Positions 24,266-32,458 of a stretch of DNA of 64,000 nt are shown one piece after another. Numbering within the stretch: position 1 is the first letter of the stretch; each line of letters begins with the position of its first letter. The notes beneath the pieces are model-generated. The model ran no database searches and was not told the origin of the DNA. It worked only from the letters and a program-made list of their open reading frames with translations. Origin of the DNA: Bacteroidota bacterium (GTDB taxonomy: Bacteria > Bacteroidota > Bacteroidia > Bacteroidales > F082); NCBI GenBank assembly GCA_023396415.1, contig JAEWWJ010000064.1:1-64000 (forward strand). Reading direction: 5' to 3'. The translations under genes were made by a program, and so were the position numbers.

Positions 24266-25963
24266 ATGTCAGGAAAAATCTTAACAACGCTACAACAGGT
24301 GTTCCATCCCAAGATACTTACCACCCTTAAAGGTTATAACCGACAAACATTTTTCTCCGACCTTATCGCCGGTCTGATAGTTGGTGTGGTGGCTTTGCCG
24401 CTTGCCATTGCTTTTGGAATTGCTTCGGGAGTGGCGCCGGAGCAGGGTTTGATAACGGCTGTAATTGCCGGTTTTTTGATCTCTTTGTTGGGTGGTAGCC
24501 GCGTTCAAATTGGTGGTCCCACGGGTGCTTTCATCGTTATCGTTTATGGTATTGTGGAGCAGTTTGGCGTGTCGGGGCTTATTGTAGCCACCATCATGGC
24601 GGGTTTTATGCTTGTTGCAATGGGGGTGCTGAAGTTGGGCAGCATCATCAAGTTTATGCCTCATCCCATTGTTGTAGGCTTCACGAGCGGCATTGCAGTG
24701 GTGATTTTTTCGAGTCAAATCAAAGACTTTTTCGGACTGAATGTAGCAGCTTCACCTCCTGCCGACTTTATTGCCAAATGGCGTTTTTATCTTCAGCATT
24801 TTAATGATTTGAATTTTTATGCCTTAGGATTGGGGGTGTTTACTGTGTTAACGATCATGCTTTGGCCAAAAGTGGAAAAGCGGATTCCTGGAACTTTAAT
24901 TGCATTGATCATCACCACTATTGTGGTCAAATTTCTTGATTTGCCGGTTGAAACCATTGGCAGTCGCTACGGCGAAATCAAAGCCAGCATTCCAATGCCG
25001 ACCATTCCAAAAGTTAATTTTGACACCCTACGTTTGTTGCTGGCTCCGGCATTCACCATCGCCATGTTGGGTGCTATCGAATCACTGCTGTCGGCCATGG
25101 TTGCTGATGGAGCAACGGGAGGCAAACACCGCTCCAACACCGAGCTGGTTGCGCAAGGCATCGCCAATATTATTACGCCCCTTTTTGGTGGGATACCTGC
25201 AACGGGAGCTATCGCCCGCACCATGACCAATATCCGAAATGGAGGTAAAACGCCCGTGGCCGGTATCATTCATGCCATCGTTCTGTTGCTCATTCTCTTA
25301 TTTTTTGGAAAATTAGCTAAACTAATACCACTCAGTACTTTGGCAGGAATTCTTGTCATGGTCTCCTACAATATGAGCGAGTGGCGATCATTCAAAGCGT
25401 TGCTGCGCAATAGTCGTTCAGATGTGGCGGTGCTTTTGGTAACTTTCTTTTTAACGGTGGTGATTGACCTAACGGTAGCTATCCAATTTGGATTGCTTCT
25501 TGCTGTACTTCTCTTCCTTAAACGTTTGATTGAAACTACCGAAGTGGATGTGCTCAAACAAGCGGTGGATGATGATGGAGATTTTAATGAAGATGCACCT
25601 CAGCTTTCAATTCCCAAAGATGTGGAAGTGTTTGAGATTAGTGGGCCATTCTTTTTTGGGGTGGCCAGCAAGTTTGATGAGGCTGAACGCAACTTGGTTA
25701 AAAAGCCTAAAATACGAATCATTCGCCTGCGCAACGTGCCTTTCATTGACGCCACAGGATTGAACAACTTACGTAATTTTATAGAACGCGCACAAACAAA
25801 ACAAATTCAAATCATTTTGTCGGGAGCCAATAAACAGGTATCCGATGCCTTAAAAAAGAGCGGCTTGACTGAAATAGTGGGCAACGATCAAATGTGTGTC
25901 GACATCAACTGCGCGCTTGAAAAAGCCAGAGTATTGCTTTCAAAAACGAAAACAAAACACTGA
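24266..25963 (+). CDS. SulP-family inorganic anion transporter with STAS domain
   Basis: 565 residues. The N-terminal ~430 residues form the SulP membrane domain: A-G-L-I-V-G-V-V-A-L-P-L-A-I-A-F-G-I-A-S-G is the family signature near residues 37-57, followed by G-G-S-R-V-Q-I-G-G-P-T-G-A-F. A cytoplasmic STAS domain (about 450-555) includes the loop F-I-D-A-T-G-L-N-N-L. Substrates in the family include sulfate, bicarbonate and other anions; no carbonic anhydrase or sulfate-assimilation gene is adjacent, so the ion is undetermined. Single-gene transcript with its own promoter upstream and a terminator downstream. Confidence 0.9.
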   Translation: MSGKILTTLQQVFHPKILTTLKGYNRQTFFSDLIAGLIVGVVALPLAIAFGIASGVAPEQGLITAVIAGFLISLLGGSRVQIGGPTGAFIVIVYGIVEQFGVSGLIVATIMAGFMLVAMGVLKLGSIIKFMPHPIVVGFTSGIAVVIFSSQIKDFFGLNVAASPPADFIAKWRFYLQHFNDLNFYALGLGVFTVLTIMLWPKVEKRIPGTLIALIITTIVVKFLDLPVETIGSRYGEIKASIPMPTIPKVNFDTLRLLLAPAFTIAMLGAIESLLSAMVADGATGGKHRSNTELVAQGIANIITPLFGGIPATGAIARTMTNIRNGGKTPVAGIIHAIVLLLILLFFGKLAKLIPLSTLAGILVMVSYNMSEWRSFKALLRNSRSDVAVLLVTFFLTVVIDLTVAIQFGLLLAVLLFLKRLIETTEVDVLKQAVDDDGDFNEDAPQLSIPKDVEVFEISGPFFFGVASKFDEAERNLVKKPKIRIIRLRNVPFIDATGLNNLRNFIERAQTKQIQIILSGANKQVSDALKKSGLTEIVGNDQMCVDINCALEKARVLLSKTKTKH

Positions 25964-25997
25964 AAGTCAAATATTTGAGTCATAGATAAAATCAAAA

Positions 25998-26050
25998 CGG
26001 GGCTAAACGACTTCAAACGAATCGTTTAGCCCGTTGGCTTTTATTTTTTC
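25998..26050. terminator. Bidirectional terminator between sulP and the S46 peptidase gene
   Basis: Inverted repeat GGGCTAAACGA (26000-26010) / TCGTTTAGCCC (26022-26032) with an 11-base loop. On the plus strand it is followed by a T-rich stretch (26038-26049), and on the minus strand by CGTTTTGATTTT. It lies between two convergent genes. Confidence 0.8.
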
Positions 26051-26086
26051 GTAGGGTATGGCCTGAAACCAACCCTAACAACTACA

Positions 26087-28297
26087 TCAATTGTTTCTTC
26101 TGTAGTCTTGAATGGGAGTTAAGTCTTCGCGAATTTTACGGTCGCCTTTAACAATGTCAAGTTCTTTGATGATGTTGGTGGCACCTGCAAATTTATCTAC
26201 AATCAACAACACGTATCTGATATCAACGCTGATGGTTCTTTGCAATTCGGGTTCAAAAGTAATATCGCCGCTCATGGCTTCCCAGTTACCATCGAAAGCC
26301 AAACCAATGAGTTGGCCTTTTCCATTGATGACGGGGCTGCCCGAGTTTCCGCCAGTGATGTCGTGGTTGGTGAGTATATTCACTGCCATGGTACCATCGG
26401 CATTGCCATAAACGCCGTAATCTTTGTTTTCGATGATGTTTTTTAAACGTGCCGGAACTTCAAATTCTCTTACCGATGGGTCTTCTTTTTCGAGAATACC
26501 TTTGGTGGTCGTCATTAAGTCGTAATGAATGGCATCAGCAGGATAATAATCTTGAACGGTGCCGTATGTGAGCCTTAAGCTGAAGTTGGCATTGGGATAG
26601 AAGGTGCGTTGGGGCTGCATTTCGCGAAGTCCGGCCAAGAACAGACGGTTGCCTTTTTTCAAATCTTCGTTGGCTTTGGCGTTGGCAGCATTGATGGTTT
26701 CGCTCACTTCGTGGAAGGCATTGATCAACTGAAAAGCCGGGTCTTTGGCGATGCTTTTGGCTTTGGGGTTGTTGAGCAGCGCCAGGGTTTTTTCGGCACT
26801 GCCAAAACTCGATTTGGCAAAAATAGCCTCAGCCAAAGCATTGAAGTTATTTTTGTAGTCGCTTACCATTGAGCGCAATAGGGCAGGCTGCTGCTGAACC
26901 GGGACATCGGTATAAAACATTTCCAACATTCGGGCCAGCATGGCTTGGTCAATGGCTTGATCGTAGTTTTTAAAGGAATTATCAACCGATTTTTGCAGAC
27001 GACTAATTTCCTTGGCAATGGCCTCGTCGTTGTCTTTTTCGTTAAGCATTTTGTACAAACGGTTGTATCTGAACGCAAAACCGAGGATTTCACTGCCTTG
27101 CATAACGGCTTCCGACAGGTACCAACGTGTTAAATTGTGTTCGCCCATGCTTTTGTAGGCCGAAGAAATTAAGGGAAGAGCTTGGCCATAATTGTGCATC
27201 AAATTGGGGTTTGATTCTACTCTTTCGGTAAAATCCTTTTCAATTTGTTGCTTTTTTTCAATCACATCCAAACGTTTGAGGCCACGGGTTTGTCCGATAA
27301 AGTATTTCCAGTAGTTGGCCACACCTGCATATTTACTCGAATATTTCAAGCGCACGGCATTGCTTTTGTCCATACCTTCGTTCATGATGCGGAGTTTTTC
27401 AGCGCGAATTTTAACCCTTGTTGGATTGGTTTCGTTCACGGCCATTTCAACCCCATAAGAGGTGAGGTAGCGGTCGGTGCTGCCGGGATTACCCAAAATC
27501 ATAGCAAAATCATCTTTTTTTACACCGTCAATAGAGATGGGAAGGAAGTGACGCGGTTTGAAAGGACGGTTGTCAGCACTGTATTCTGCAGGTTTGTTTG
27601 CGGCATTGGCATACACCCTAAACATGCTAAAATCGCCGGTATGGCGGGGCCACATCCAGTTGTCGGTGTCGGCACCAAATTTTCCGATCACTTCGGGTGG
27701 AGTGCCAACCAAACGGATGTCGGTAAAAGTTTCGTAAACCAAAACGTAAAATTCGCTTCCCTCGAAATAGTCTTTTACAATGGCATTGTAGTGTGTGCCT
27801 TCGGTGTAGGCTTTGGCTATTTCTTTCGATCTTTCATTGATTTTTTCAGCTCTTTCTTTTTCGCTGGTGTTGGCATCAATTCCGTCCAAAACTTTGGTCG
27901 TTACATCGTCCATGCTCACCAAAAACTGAACGCTGAGGCCGGGAACAGGAATTTCGCTTGTAAAATCTTTGGCCCAAAAACCATCTTGCAAGTAGTTGCT
28001 TTCTACACTGCTAACCGATTGAATGGAGCCGTATCCACAGTGGTGATTGGTGAGAATCAAGCCTTGATCGGAAATGATTTCGCCGGTGCAACCGCGTCCA
28101 AAAATAATGATAGCATCTTTAAGGCTTCCGCTGTTGATGCTGTATATTTCTTCGGCACTGAGCTGTAAGCCAAGTTTTTGCATGTCGGCATGGTTGAGCT
28201 TTTCAACCAACATTGGAATCCACATGCCTTCATCGGCGCGCAGGTTCAAGCGGAAAAGCGAACCGAAAATCAAGAAGAAAAGGAGGAATTTTTTCAT
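26087..28297 (-). CDS. S46-family dipeptidyl-peptidase (DPP7-like)
   Basis: 736 residues from the ATG at 28297, which opens the signal peptide (MKKFLLFFLIFGSLFRLNL, then R-A-D-E-G-M-W). Chymotrypsin-type serine peptidase split by a helical domain: His in T-N-H-H-C-G-Y-G (about 85-86), Asp likely in the R-H-T-G-D-F segment, Ser652 in G-N-S-G-S-P. The residue 18 after the Ser, which sets S1 specificity in the family, is Gly670, as in DPP7 (hydrophobic P1), rather than the Arg of DPP11 (acidic P1). It acts in the periplasm, releasing dipeptides from peptides, and fits amino-acid fermentation. Monocistronic, with a candidate promoter at 28340-28347. Confidence 0.92.
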   Translation of the reverse strand: MKKFLLFFLIFGSLFRLNLRADEGMWIPMLVEKLNHADMQKLGLQLSAEEIYSINSGSLKDAIIIFGRGCTGEIISDQGLILTNHHCGYGSIQSVSSVESNYLQDGFWAKDFTSEIPVPGLSVQFLVSMDDVTTKVLDGIDANTSEKERAEKINERSKEIAKAYTEGTHYNAIVKDYFEGSEFYVLVYETFTDIRLVGTPPEVIGKFGADTDNWMWPRHTGDFSMFRVYANAANKPAEYSADNRPFKPRHFLPISIDGVKKDDFAMILGNPGSTDRYLTSYGVEMAVNETNPTRVKIRAEKLRIMNEGMDKSNAVRLKYSSKYAGVANYWKYFIGQTRGLKRLDVIEKKQQIEKDFTERVESNPNLMHNYGQALPLISSAYKSMGEHNLTRWYLSEAVMQGSEILGFAFRYNRLYKMLNEKDNDEAIAKEISRLQKSVDNSFKNYDQAIDQAMLARMLEMFYTDVPVQQQPALLRSMVSDYKNNFNALAEAIFAKSSFGSAEKTLALLNNPKAKSIAKDPAFQLINAFHEVSETINAANAKANEDLKKGNRLFLAGLREMQPQRTFYPNANFSLRLTYGTVQDYYPADAIHYDLMTTTKGILEKEDPSVREFEVPARLKNIIENKDYGVYGNADGTMAVNILTNHDITGGNSGSPVINGKGQLIGLAFDGNWEAMSGDITFEPELQRTISVDIRYVLLIVDKFAGATNIIKELDIVKGDRKIREDLTPIQDYRRNN

Positions 28298-28339
28298 GTT
28301 GAAGTGTTTAAATAGATGATGATTTTTAAGAATTAATAA

Positions 28340-28347
28340 CAAAGCTA
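28340..28347 (-). promoter_or_regulatory. Candidate -7 element (TAGCTTTG) of the S46 peptidase gene
   Basis: Reads TAGCTTTG on the minus strand, an exact TAnnTTTG match about 42 bases upstream of the ATG at 28297. No TTTG is visible at the -33 position. Confidence 0.45.
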
Positions 28348-28512
28348 TGAAAAAATTCAACCTCATTGGCAACTCCAACTCCGGCTTCAAGTTATGGGTG
28401 TTTCCTAAGAAGTAAATGGCAAAAAGCACAACATCTTGTGTTTTGTTTGCAGTGATATAACTTGAATGAGGGCTTATTTTCTTGAATTACATGCGCTTCT
28501 ATGGGCAGGTTT

Positions 28513-28545
28513 TTTGTGATATGTGTCAAAGTTTCACTACTTTTG
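28513..28545 (+). promoter_or_regulatory. Promoter of the NarL-type regulator gene
   Basis: TTTG (28513-28516), 21-base spacer, TACTTTTG (28538-28545), then 24 bases to the ATG. It matches the Bacteroidota consensus at both elements. Confidence 0.7.
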
Positions 28546-28569
28546 CTGTGAAAAAATAAACAGTACGCC

Positions 28570-29214
28570 ATGGATCCACTTATCCGTGTTACAATCGTTG
28601 ACGACCATGAAATTTTCCGTAGTGGACTAAAAATGGTCATCAATAAGTTAGGATATGCCAAAGTGGTTGCCGAAGCCGCTGATGGGGTTGAGTTTCTTGA
28701 GTTGCTCGAACAAGAAGAAACGGATATTGTGCTCATGGACATTGAAATGCCACGCATGAATGGCATCGAAGCCACAAAAAAAGCCATCGAACGCGTTCCT
28801 TCCATCAAAATTATTGCGCTTACCATGTTCAAAGAAGATGCCTACATCCAAAGCATGATTGAGGCAGGAGTGAAGGGGTTTTTAATTAAAAATATTCGTA
28901 AAGAGGTGCTTGATAGGGCGTTGCAGGCAGTTTATAACGGAAAAAATTATTACAGCGAAGAGCTTTGGGACTATTTTACGAAAACCGTTACCAAAGAGGA
29001 CAAACCTACCAATGATCTGGTCCTTACCAAACGTGAGCTCGAAGTAATGCTGTTGCTGGCCGAAGGTTTAAACAACAAAGAAATTGGTGAACGTCTGTTT
29101 GTTAGCGAACGCACCATTGTGGGTCATAAATCCAACTTAATGGCGAAAACCAACACCAAAAATACAGTGTCGTTGCTGGCTTTTGCCATCCGTAATGGGC
29201 TTATTCATATTTAA
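28570..29214 (+). CDS. NarL/FixJ-type response regulator
   Basis: 214 residues. Receiver domain with the acidic pair Asp11-Asp12, phospho-acceptor Asp57 in V-L-M-D-I-E-M-P, Thr in A-L-T-M-F and Lys in F-L-I-K-N. A LuxR-type helix-turn-helix (about 150-210) contains L-T-K-R-E-L-E-V, N-K-E-I-G-E-R-L and S-E-R-T-I-V-G-H-K-S-N-L. It has its own good promoter and no kinase gene directly beside it. It is the only DNA-binding regulator near the hydrogenase island that follows, which otherwise contains only stand-alone receivers and kinases, so it is a candidate output for that system (inference); it could also be an orphan. Confidence 0.9.
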   Translation: MDPLIRVTIVDDHEIFRSGLKMVINKLGYAKVVAEAADGVEFLELLEQEETDIVLMDIEMPRMNGIEATKKAIERVPSIKIIALTMFKEDAYIQSMIEAGVKGFLIKNIRKEVLDRALQAVYNGKNYYSEELWDYFTKTVTKEDKPTNDLVLTKRELEVMLLLAEGLNNKEIGERLFVSERTIVGHKSNLMAKTNTKNTVSLLAFAIRNGLIHI

Positions 29215-29340
29215 GTTAGCCGCTTTTCTCTTTCCTTTTTGTGCTTTTGCGTAAAAGTGCTGGTTTCTTTTTCCTTCTTTTACATTTAATCTATTGTGAA
29301 AACAGTAACAATCAACCTATTTTGCTATGGCGAATCGTTG

Positions 29341-29348
29341 TAATTTTG
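29341..29348 (+). promoter_or_regulatory. Candidate -7 element (TAATTTTG) ahead of the hydrogenase island
   Basis: Exact TAnnTTTG match 51 bases before the ATG at 29400. A TTTG at 29321-29324 gives a 16-base spacer, shorter than ideal. This is the likeliest promoter for the leading receiver gene and perhaps for hydCBA. Confidence 0.4.
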
Positions 29349-29399
29349 CCATGAGTTGTTAAAAGAATAACAGACTTTCACCTTCAAAAAATAGATACA

Positions 29400-29918
29400 A
29401 TGAAAAAAGCAAAAATTTTGGTAGTTGATGACGACATGGACGTGATCACCGTTTTAGAGCAAATGCTTTCTAACGAAGGCTTTGAAGTTATTTCAGCATA
29501 TAATAAAGAGGAAGGTATAGCCATAGCCTTAAAAGAAAAACCCGATTTGGCCATCTTAGATGTGATGATGACCACCCATTACGAAGGTTTTGAAATGGCC
29601 AAAGAGTTTGTTGACAATGTTGAGCTTCAACACATTCCCACATTGATTGAAACTTCGATCGAAGTTTTAATGACCACCAAACCCAGCGTTCAGGCCATGG
29701 CCCGGGAATTTAGGAGTGATCCTAACTACAAAGAATTGCAGGTGATTCTGATCAGGGACATTGTGACCGGTAACTCGGGCATTGATTACCGCGCCGAAGA
29801 TGGCCGCTCGGTTTGGGTTCCTGTTGATGGATTTATCCGTAAGCCTGTGGACAGAAACAGAGTGTTGCCCGAAGTAGAGCGCATTCTGGCCAAAAAAACT
29901 GAACAAGCCAATTCATAA
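29400..29918 (+). CDS. Stand-alone receiver protein with inserted segments (hydrogenase island)
   Basis: 172 residues. Receiver core with Asp10-Asp11-Asp12, phospho-acceptor Asp54 (A-I-L-D-V-M-M) and Lys in F-I-R-K-P. It is about 50 residues longer than a typical receiver because of an inserted helix region (about 76-110) and a loop before the last strand containing V-T-G-N-S-G-I-D, then V-W-V-P-V-D. The same loop style (T-G, a spaced Asp, Trp, Asp) recurs in the receiver at 36250. It has no output domain. It precedes hydC by about 100 bases and probably serves in a phosphorelay or protein-interaction step with the sensor kinase of this island. Confidence 0.8.
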   Translation: MKKAKILVVDDDMDVITVLEQMLSNEGFEVISAYNKEEGIAIALKEKPDLAILDVMMTTHYEGFEMAKEFVDNVELQHIPTLIETSIEVLMTTKPSVQAMAREFRSDPNYKELQVILIRDIVTGNSGIDYRAEDGRSVWVPVDGFIRKPVDRNRVLPEVERILAKKTEQANS

Positions 29919-30018
29919 TCCTTTGCTTAATTTTTTAGCTCATATAACAAACCACAAAAGGTGATCGCTTATGGCTAAGGCATTTGCGTCTTTCACCGGT
30001 TGCTCAACATAAAGAAAC

Positions 30019-30489
30019 ATGAAAAGTACAGTTCACGAAATCCTCAATCACTATCCCAATCGAGGACACGACAGTCTCATCCCTATTTTGCAACAAGTGC
30101 AAGATCAACTTGGTTTCTTATCCGAAGAAGCCGTGGTGGAAGTTGGAAAGTACCTGCAAATGCCCGCAAGCAAAATTTTCGGGGTTGCTACATTTTACAA
30201 CCAATTTCGCTTCACACAACCCGGAAAATACCACGTTCAAGTGTGTCGCGGTACGGCGTGCCACGTACTGGGATCTGCCACAGTGCTCGATGAAATGGAA
30301 AAGCAACTTAAAGTAAAATCAGGACAAACAACCCGCGATAAGCTATTCAGCCTCGAGGTTGTTGCCTGCATTGGGGCCTGCGGTCTGGCACCAGTCATCA
30401 GCATCAATGGTGAGTTTCATGCCAAAGTAACCAGCGAATCCATCAAATCAATTGTAGAAGATTATAGAAATAGGGAGGAAAACAGATGA
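30019..30489 (+). CDS. hydC: NAD-dependent [FeFe] hydrogenase, HydC subunit (NuoE-like, [2Fe-2S])
   Basis: 156 residues with the thioredoxin-like [2Fe-2S] fold of NuoE. The four cysteine ligands are Cys76 and Cys81 (V-C-R-G-T-A-C-H) and Cys117 and Cys121 (A-C-I-G-A-C-G-L-A-P). It also has the family's F-G-V-A-T-F-Y-N-Q-F helix. It docks to the flavin subunit and forms part of the electron path between NAD(H) and the hydrogenase. Its stop overlaps the hydB start (ATGA), and hydA follows, giving the standard C-B-A order of trimeric HydABC/Hnd enzymes. A complex I origin is excluded by the absence of other nuo genes and the adjacent hydA. Confidence 0.92.
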   Translation: MKSTVHEILNHYPNRGHDSLIPILQQVQDQLGFLSEEAVVEVGKYLQMPASKIFGVATFYNQFRFTQPGKYHVQVCRGTACHVLGSATVLDEMEKQLKVKSGQTTRDKLFSLEVVACIGACGLAPVISINGEFHAKVTSESIKSIVEDYRNREENR

Positions 30490-32426
30490 TTGCCGATAAA
30501 TCTTTTTTAATTAACAATGTGCTGAAAGTGAGCGAAAAAGCAACTTTTAGCAACGAAACACTTAGCCAACTGCGCCTGATCCGCAATGACCAAAACACAA
30601 AACCGTTGATTTTTGTCGGTGCAGGAACTTGTGGCCTCGGTGCCGGTGCCAATGCAACCATCAAAAAAGCCAAAGAATATCTCGCTAATCACAACATTGA
30701 AGCAGAGGTAATTTCGGTGGGTTGTATCGGCTTGTGTTCTTCGGAACCAATTATGGACATTAAATTGCCGGGCAAAAAACGCATCTCTTTTGAGCAAGTA
30801 ACCGGTGATTTGGTTGAAAAAATACTCGATGGTGTATTTGCCGACCAACTTCCCGATCAACCATATTTAGGTCAGTACCGCAGCCAAGAAGACCAAGCCG
30901 ATTGGCAAGGTGTGAGCTATCTCGACGAACATCGCTTTTTTAAACCACAACATCGAATCGTTCTCGAAAACTGCGGAATCATCAACCCCGTAAGCATCGA
31001 GGAATATATTGCTCGCGATGGTTACAAGGCCTACCTCAACACTTTAAAAGTTTATACGCCGGCTGAAATGTGCGACCAAATTGAGAAAAGCGGTCTTAGG
31101 GGTCGCGGAGGCGGCGGATTCCCTACCGGAAAAAAATGGAAGTTTGCCCTTTCAACCGAAGCCGATCAAAAATACTTGATCTGCAATGCCGACGAAGGCG
31201 ACCCGGGTGCATTTATGGACCGCGCCGTGATTGAAGGCGACCCGCACCGCTTGCTCGAAGGCATGGCCATTGCTGCTTTTGCCATCGGTGCCACCAAAGC
31301 CTACATTTACATTCGTGCCGAATATCCTTTGGCTATCGAGCGCCTCGTAATTGCTATTGAACAGGCCCGTAAATATGGTTTGATTGGACATAATATCTTC
31401 GATTCGGGTGTTGACCTTGATTTTGTGATTAAAAAAGGTGCAGGTGCTTTCGTCTGCGGCGAAGAAACAGCCCTCATCCACAGTATCGAAGGTAAAAGAG
31501 GAATGCCACGCCCAAGGCCTCCATTTCCGGCTGTGAGCGGATTGTTCGGTAAACCAACCATCATCAATAATGTTGAAACCTTTTCAAATCTTACCACAAT
31601 TGTAAACAAGGGTGCCGATTGGTTCAGTGCCATGGGAACAGCCACAAGCAAAGGCACAAAAGTGTTTGCCCTTTCGGGAAAGGTGACCACCACGGGATTG
31701 ATTGAAATTCCAATGGGAACCACCATCCGCGACATCATTTTTAAAGTTGCCGGAGGAATTGCCAACGGAAAAAAATTCAAAGCCGTGCAAATGGGCGGAC
31801 CATCGGGCGGATGTGTTACCGAAGCCAATCTCGACATTGAAGTGGACTATGAAAACCTTGTGAACGTAGGAGCTATGATGGGTTCCGGCGGTATGGTGGT
31901 GATGGACGAAGATACCTGTATGGTGGATGTAGCTAAATTTTTTATGGATTTTATTCAGCGCGAAAGCTGCGGAAAATGTATCCCTTGTCGTGAAGGCACA
32001 CGCCGTATGCTCGAAATTCTCGAAAGCATCACTACCAAACCAAAAAACCGCGAAACTCATGAGCCTCTCGCCCGCTTCAAAGGGGTTATGCAGCTCGAGG
32101 GTTTAGGTAATGTGATCAAAGACACCTCTTTGTGTGGTCTCGGACAAACGGCTCCAAATCCTGTATTAAGCACCTTACGTTGGTTCAAAGAGGAATATGA
32201 AGAACATGTTTTCGATAAAAAATGTCGCGCCGGCGTTTGTCAAAATTTGCGTGAGTTTACCATTGATGTTGAAAAATGTACCGGATGTACCATCTGTGCA
32301 AAAAAATGTCCGACCAACGCCATCATTGGTGGACGCAAACAACCTCATTTTATCATTCCCGATAAATGTATCAGCTGTGGTGCCTGTCTCGAAGCCTGTA
32401 ATTTCGATGCCGTTAAAGTAAGCTAA
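30486..32426 (+). CDS. hydB: NAD-dependent [FeFe] hydrogenase, HydB subunit (NuoF-like flavoprotein)
   Basis: 646 residues. Domains in order: an N-terminal thioredoxin-like [2Fe-2S] segment (about 30-115; G-T-C-G-L-G and G-C-I-G-L-C-S-S-E-P); the NuoF FMN/NAD(H) core with G-L-R-G-R-G-G-G-G-F-P and N-A-D-E-G-D-P-G-A-F (about 205-245); the NuoF [4Fe-4S] motif S-C-G-K-C-I-P-C (about 500); and two C-terminal [4Fe-4S] ferredoxin motifs, C-T-G-C-T-I-C-A-K-K-C and C-I-S-C-G-A-C-L-E-A-C. This layout is that of electron-bifurcating/confurcating hydrogenases, where HydB holds the flavin that links NAD(H) and ferredoxin. Whether this complex bifurcates is inferred from similarity. Confidence 0.93.
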   Translation: MIADKSFLINNVLKVSEKATFSNETLSQLRLIRNDQNTKPLIFVGAGTCGLGAGANATIKKAKEYLANHNIEAEVISVGCIGLCSSEPIMDIKLPGKKRISFEQVTGDLVEKILDGVFADQLPDQPYLGQYRSQEDQADWQGVSYLDEHRFFKPQHRIVLENCGIINPVSIEEYIARDGYKAYLNTLKVYTPAEMCDQIEKSGLRGRGGGGFPTGKKWKFALSTEADQKYLICNADEGDPGAFMDRAVIEGDPHRLLEGMAIAAFAIGATKAYIYIRAEYPLAIERLVIAIEQARKYGLIGHNIFDSGVDLDFVIKKGAGAFVCGEETALIHSIEGKRGMPRPRPPFPAVSGLFGKPTIINNVETFSNLTTIVNKGADWFSAMGTATSKGTKVFALSGKVTTTGLIEIPMGTTIRDIIFKVAGGIANGKKFKAVQMGGPSGGCVTEANLDIEVDYENLVNVGAMMGSGGMVVMDEDTCMVDVAKFFMDFIQRESCGKCIPCREGTRRMLEILESITTKPKNRETHEPLARFKGVMQLEGLGNVIKDTSLCGLGQTAPNPVLSTLRWFKEEYEEHVFDKKCRAGVCQNLREFTIDVEKCTGCTICAKKCPTNAIIGGRKQPHFIIPDKCISCGACLEACNFDAVKVS

Positions 32427-32458
32427 TCCAACGCGTCAAACCTAAAATAACGATCAAT

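Noticed and set aside
27245..28168. Long open frame on the plus strand (307 codons) opposite the S46 peptidase
   Set aside because: It is fully antisense to a well-supported peptidase, has a Phe/Gly/Val-rich shadow composition and no recognisable domain.
30019..32426. Reading the NuoE/NuoF-like pair as complex I genes
   Set aside because: HydB has the extra N- and C-terminal Fe-S domains of hydrogenase subunits, hydA follows, and no other nuo gene is present.
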